This document shows, piece by piece, positions 6,035 through 8,312 of a DNA stretch of 8,312 nt. Both the position numbers and the translations under genes were made by a program. The stretch is from an uncultured Clostridia bacterium (GTDB lineage Bacteria > Bacillota > Clostridia > Oscillospirales > Acutalibacteraceae), in the NCBI GenBank assembly GCA_947171615.1, contig CAMVYG010000089.1, positions 1 to 8,312 on the forward strand, in the 5' to 3' direction. Every line of letters begins with the position of its first letter. The first letter of the stretch is position 1. A model generated the notes under the pieces. That model saw only the letters and a program-made list of their open reading frames with translations, was not told the DNA's origin and searched no databases.

Positions 6035-6064
6035 TTGAGTTTTTTGCTCGATGCTGCCTTTTAT
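6035..6064 (+). promoter_or_regulatory. Weak candidate promoter for the SLH gene
   Basis: TTGAGT (6035-6040), 18 bp, TTTTAT (6059-6064). This is the best match in the 185 bp before the SLH gene, but the -10 box is poor. The gene might use another sigma factor or a start I did not find. Confidence 0.3.
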
Positions 6065-6085
6065 GTTTCCGGCAGGACGGTAGGA

Positions 6086-6118
6086 CGGCGGAAAGCGTGA
6101 CACAGCGTTCTTCCGCCG
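6086..6118 (+). promoter_or_regulatory. Leader hairpin upstream of the SLH gene
   Basis: CGGCGGAA (6086-6093) pairs with TTCCGCCG (6111-6118), an 8-bp perfect stem with a 17-nt loop. No T-tract follows. It ends about 30 nt before the Shine-Dalgarno; role unknown. Confidence 0.4.
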
Positions 6119-6160
6119 AACTCCCCCGCCGGAAAAATTTTATTCAGGGAGGAAAGGATC

Positions 6161-7447
6161 ATGAAACGAGGAAAGAAAATTTTGTGTACGCTGTTGGCGG
6201 TTTTGCTGCTGGCAGGGTGCCTGCCGATGGGAGCGTCTGCTGAGGAGACAAACGAAATTTACTCGGAAAATATAATTGAGCAAAGAGAGGAAACCTTTAC
6301 TCAACTAAAGGCGGTAAGCAGGACAGTTACCGGAATTGAGCAAAAGGAAAACGATGCCAATAATTCTGTAAGAATAAATCGATCTGCTTCTCTTCTGGTT
6401 GAATATATAAACCGATATGGAGCACTAGATGTGGAAGGAGATTTATACATTGATATTCCTTATGATGTTGATGGCCTTTATTCTATAACAAGGATTTACT
6501 ATCTGCCTGATACTCCGGAACTGCTGTTTCTGGGTGTGCATTATCTCGATGGCGCAGAGGCATCGTCAGCCATGGGATATAATCTGCAAACGGAAAATGC
6601 CAATGAGCAATTAATGATGGCTTCGTTTACAACGGATTATGGAAGCATGACAAAGGGGGAGTGCAGGAGCTTTAATATACGCACCTATACAAAAGAGACA
6701 GAATTGTATTTTAAGGTGACTCAAAATGATGATGGAATAAGTCCCACACTCTTTCAGAATATGTGTAATGAGATCACACAACTTTCTGTTATAACATGGG
6801 AAATGTCATTGCTAAAATCCGGTTTAGGGGTTTCTTTATATGATATGGGTTTTGTCAGCTATTTCCCTGGTCTTCTCCCCACGCCCGATCCTGACCCTAA
6901 TCCTAACCCCGATCCCGGTCTTCCCAGCTTCACTGATGTGAAGAACAGCGAGTATTTCTATGACGCTGTTCAATGGGCCGTGGAAAAAGGAATCACCAGC
7001 GGTACGGATAAAACCCATTTTAGCCCCAACCAGAGCTGTACCCGGGCCCAGGCCGTCACCTTCCTGTGGCGGGCGGCGGGCTTGCCGGAGCCAGCGGGAA
7101 CCGGAACGGCCTTTACCGATGTAAAGGCCGGGGCCTACTATGAAAAGGCCGTGCAGTGGGCGGTAGAGCAGGGCATTACCGCCGGAACGGGAGATGGGAA
7201 GTTCAGCCCGGAGGCTGTTTGTACCAGAGCGCAGATCGTCACGTTCCTGCACCGGGCGGAAAAATCTCCCGAAGCTTCCGGGGGCAGTGCCTTTTCCGAT
7301 GTGAAGGCGGGAGAGTACTATGAAAAAGCCGTAAAGTGGGCAGTGGAGCAGGGCATCACCGCCGGTACCGGCAACGGCAAATTCAGTCCCAACGAAAGAT
7401 GCACCAGAGGGCAGATCGTTACATTCCTGTATCGGTGTTATAACTGA
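6161..7447 (+). CDS. Secreted SLH-domain surface protein with unknown N-terminal domain
   Basis: A 428-residue exported protein anchored to the cell wall. Residues 1-27 form a signal peptide (MKRGKK, then a hydrophobic core, then a possible signal peptidase I site at ASA-EE). The core also contains LAGC (17-20), a lipobox match. Residues 28-237 form a domain I do not recognise, with mixed strand-like hydrophobic segments and few cysteines. Residues 240-252 are a Pro-Asp/Pro-Asn linker. Three SLH repeats begin at about 257, 317 and 377 (FTDVK / FTDVK / FSDVK) and run to the C-terminus; each has a WAVE[KQ]GIT[SA]GT core and a CTR[AG]Q..TFL.R motif. SLH triplets usually bind pyruvylated or similar wall polymers. 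GGGAGG precedes ATG 6161 by about 8 nt. The N-terminal half is visibly A+T-rich, unlike the SLH half and the neighbours. The gene has no terminator of its own; the L10 attenuator is the next one downstream. Its place between rplA and rplJ is unusual. Confidence 0.92.
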   Translation: MKRGKKILCTLLAVLLLAGCLPMGASAEETNEIYSENIIEQREETFTQLKAVSRTVTGIEQKENDANNSVRINRSASLLVEYINRYGALDVEGDLYIDIPYDVDGLYSITRIYYLPDTPELLFLGVHYLDGAEASSAMGYNLQTENANEQLMMASFTTDYGSMTKGECRSFNIRTYTKETELYFKVTQNDDGISPTLFQNMCNEITQLSVITWEMSLLKSGLGVSLYDMGFVSYFPGLLPTPDPDPNPNPDPGLPSFTDVKNSEYFYDAVQWAVEKGITSGTDKTHFSPNQSCTRAQAVTFLWRAAGLPEPAGTGTAFTDVKAGAYYEKAVQWAVEQGITAGTGDGKFSPEAVCTRAQIVTFLHRAEKSPEASGGSAFSDVKAGEYYEKAVKWAVEQGITAGTGNGKFSPNERCTRGQIVTFLYRCYN

Positions 7448-7457
7448 GAAAATTTTC

Positions 7458-7486
7458 TTGACAAAACAGGGCTCCTGTGCTATCAT
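7458..7486 (+). promoter_or_regulatory. Sigma-A promoter of rplJ-rplL
   Basis: Perfect TTGACA (7458-7463), 17-bp spacer and TATCAT (7481-7486), beginning only 11 bp after the SLH stop codon. The predicted start (about 7493) coincides with the first base of the L10 leader stem. Confidence 0.88.
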
Positions 7487-7492
7487 AAACAA

Positions 7493-7643
7493 GCTGTCCA
7501 ACCAAAGACAGCAGGCGTCCGCATTGCGGACTGAAATGGGAAACCGGCCTGCCGAGGAAAGATAAGCGTATGGAACGGGAGTTTCTCCCATCATTTGCTT
7601 GCATTCCAGCGCCTTTTTCCCGGTTTTGGGAAAAGGCGCTTTT
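7493..7643 (+). ncRNA. Ribosomal protein L10 leader (autoregulatory mRNA structure)
   Basis: This matches the Firmicutes L10 leader (Rfam L10_leader). GCTGTC/GACAGC (7493-7498, 7507-7512) enclose CAACCAAA; GCAGGC/GCCTGC (7511-7516, 7547-7552) form a second helix containing GTCCGC-ATT-GCGGAC (7517-7531); and the conserved TGCCGAGGAAAG follows. In B. subtilis the L10(L12)4 complex binds this element and promotes premature termination when L10 is in excess. The terminator that this requires is present at 7608-7643. Rfam model ends may differ slightly from these coordinates. Confidence 0.9.
7608..7643 (+). terminator. Attenuator terminator of the L10 leader
   Basis: AGCGCC plus TTTTTCCC (from 7608) pairs with GGGAAAAGGCGCT (to 7640), about 13 bp with one bulged T, around a loop of about 6 nt, followed by TTTTGATTT. 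It is a conditional terminator for rplJ-rplL. Because the SLH gene has no terminator of its own, it probably also stops transcripts arriving from there. Confidence 0.85.
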
Positions 7644-7679
7644 GATTTGGACGGATTTCAACTAACGGAGGTGAAATCA

Positions 7680-8210
7680 TTGCCCAGCGAGAAAATTCTG
7701 GAACAGAAAAAGCAGCAGGTGGCAGAGCTGGCGGAAGCTTTTAAGACTGCCAATGTAGGTGTGCTTGTAAACTACCTCGGCATCAATGTGGAGGACGATA
7801 CCAAGCTGAGAAAGCAGCTGCGTGAGGCTGGCTGCCAGTATAAGGTAGTTAAGAATACGCTGCTGCACCTGGCCTTTGAGCAGGCCGGTATCGAGGGTCT
7901 GGATGAGTCCCTGAAGGGTACTACCGCCATCGCTTACAGCGAGAACGGCTATACCGAGGCCCCCAAGATCCTTTCCGAGTATGCGAAGGATCACGAGAAC
8001 TTCACCGTTAAGTCCGGCTTTATCGATGGCGACACGGTAGATGCCGCCGGTATTTCCGCACTTGCAAAGCTGCCTTCCAAGGAAGTGCTTATTGCACAGG
8101 TTCTGGGTGGCTTCAATGCTCCGATCCAGGGCTTTGCCAATGTGCTTAACGGCACCATGCGCGGCCTGGTGGTCGCTCTGAACGCCATTGCGGAAAAGCA
8201 GTCTGCCTGA
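7680..8210 (+). CDS. rplJ: 50S ribosomal protein L10
   Basis: 176 residues, standard length. L10 forms the base of the ribosomal GTPase stalk, binding 23S rRNA with its N-terminal domain and carrying L7/L12 dimers on its C-terminal helix. Landmarks are LRKQLREAGCQYKVVKNTLL, LKGTTAIAYS, and the C-terminal helix segment LVVALNAIAEKQ. The start codon is TTG at 7680, chosen because GGAGG at 7667-7671 is 8 nt upstream and no in-frame ATG exists nearby; a GTG at 7671 overlaps the Shine-Dalgarno and is excluded. A TTG further upstream at 7599 would fall before the attenuator hairpin and is rejected. It is followed 75 bp later by rplL. Confidence 0.96.
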   Translation: MPSEKILEQKKQQVAELAEAFKTANVGVLVNYLGINVEDDTKLRKQLREAGCQYKVVKNTLLHLAFEQAGIEGLDESLKGTTAIAYSENGYTEAPKILSEYAKDHENFTVKSGFIDGDTVDAAGISALAKLPSKEVLIAQVLGGFNAPIQGFANVLNGTMRGLVVALNAIAEKQSA

Positions 8211-8285
8211 GAAATTTTCCAGGCTCTATGCTGAAAGGTTCTAAAAACAAAAACAAAGATTAAAACAAATTTCGGAGGTATTATC

Positions 8286-8312
8286 ATGTCTGAGAAAGTA
8301 ACCAATCTGATT
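8286..8312 (+). CDS. rplL: 50S ribosomal protein L7/L12, 5' end only
   Basis: Nine codons are visible (MSEKVTNLI), preceded by GGAGG 10 nt before ATG 8286. The sequence fits the N-terminal dimerisation segment of L7/L12, and gene order after rplJ makes the call safe. L7/L12 recruits translation factors to the ribosome. No promoter is seen in the 75-bp gap, so it is co-transcribed with rplJ. Confidence 0.88.

Noticed and set aside
5756..6103. A 115-codon minus-strand ORF over the ncRNA region
   Set aside because: It would have to start upstream of the promoter at 5948-5976, has no ribosome binding site and has unnatural composition.
6926..7444. The tandem repeats here considered as a possible CRISPR or DNA-level repeat array
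   Set aside because: They are protein-level SLH repeats of about 60 residues with divergent DNA, within one reading frame.
6836..7594. A 252-codon ORF antisense to the SLH repeats and the L10 leader
   Set aside because: Shadow of the repetitive SLH coding sequence; it also crosses the L10 leader, which is clearly functional on the plus strand.
7599..7679. N-terminal extension of L10 from TTG 7599
   Set aside because: It would translate through the attenuator hairpin; L10 homologues begin near TTG 7680, which has an ideal ribosome binding site.

Overview
The window reads as a piece of a Gram-positive Clostridia chromosome, most likely from a gut Oscillospiraceae/Ruminococcaceae-type bacterium. 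This is inferred from the ribosomal and transcription genes in Firmicutes style (rpmG-secE-nusG-rplK-rplA, then an L10 leader-rplJ-rplL), strong GGAGG Shine-Dalgarno sequences, consensus sigma-A promoters with 17-bp spacers, moderately high G+C in most genes, and a three-repeat SLH surface protein. The species cannot be named from sequence alone.

Layout. Positions 1-2134 (minus strand) carry the first 293 codons of a D-alanine--D-alanine ligase (ddl), whose C-terminus lies off the window, and upstream of it a 12-helix MFS permease. The ddl promoter overlaps the permease stop codon. A divergent promoter region (2135-2293) with short direct repeats separates these from a plus-strand gene of unknown function (2294-3073), which ends in a clear intrinsic terminator. 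A consensus promoter at 3178-3206 then starts the operon rpmG-secE-nusG-rplK-rplA (3340-5696). It has a structured 5' leader and a second structured 206-bp gap before rplK, and it ends at a strong terminator (5714-5745).

The usual L11-L1-L10-L12 cluster is interrupted here by about 2 kb. This holds (a) a minus-strand consensus promoter facing a compact three-hairpin element (about 5845-5942) that looks like a small non-coding RNA I cannot assign to a known class, and (b) a secreted SLH-domain protein (6161-7447). The N-terminal half of that protein is A+T-rich and unrecognised, and its three C-terminal SLH repeats are G+C-rich. rplJ (TTG start) and rplL follow from their own promoter, through a textbook L10 autoregulatory leader with an attenuator hairpin.

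How the genes work together. SecE (protein export), NusG (elongation and transcription-translation coupling) and L33, L11, L1, L10, L7/L12 (50S subunit, including the L1 stalk and the L10/L12 GTPase stalk) form the growth-linked core. Ddl and the SLH protein are both cell-wall related. The best candidates for something undescribed are the minus-strand ncRNA-like element and the N-terminal domain of the SLH protein.
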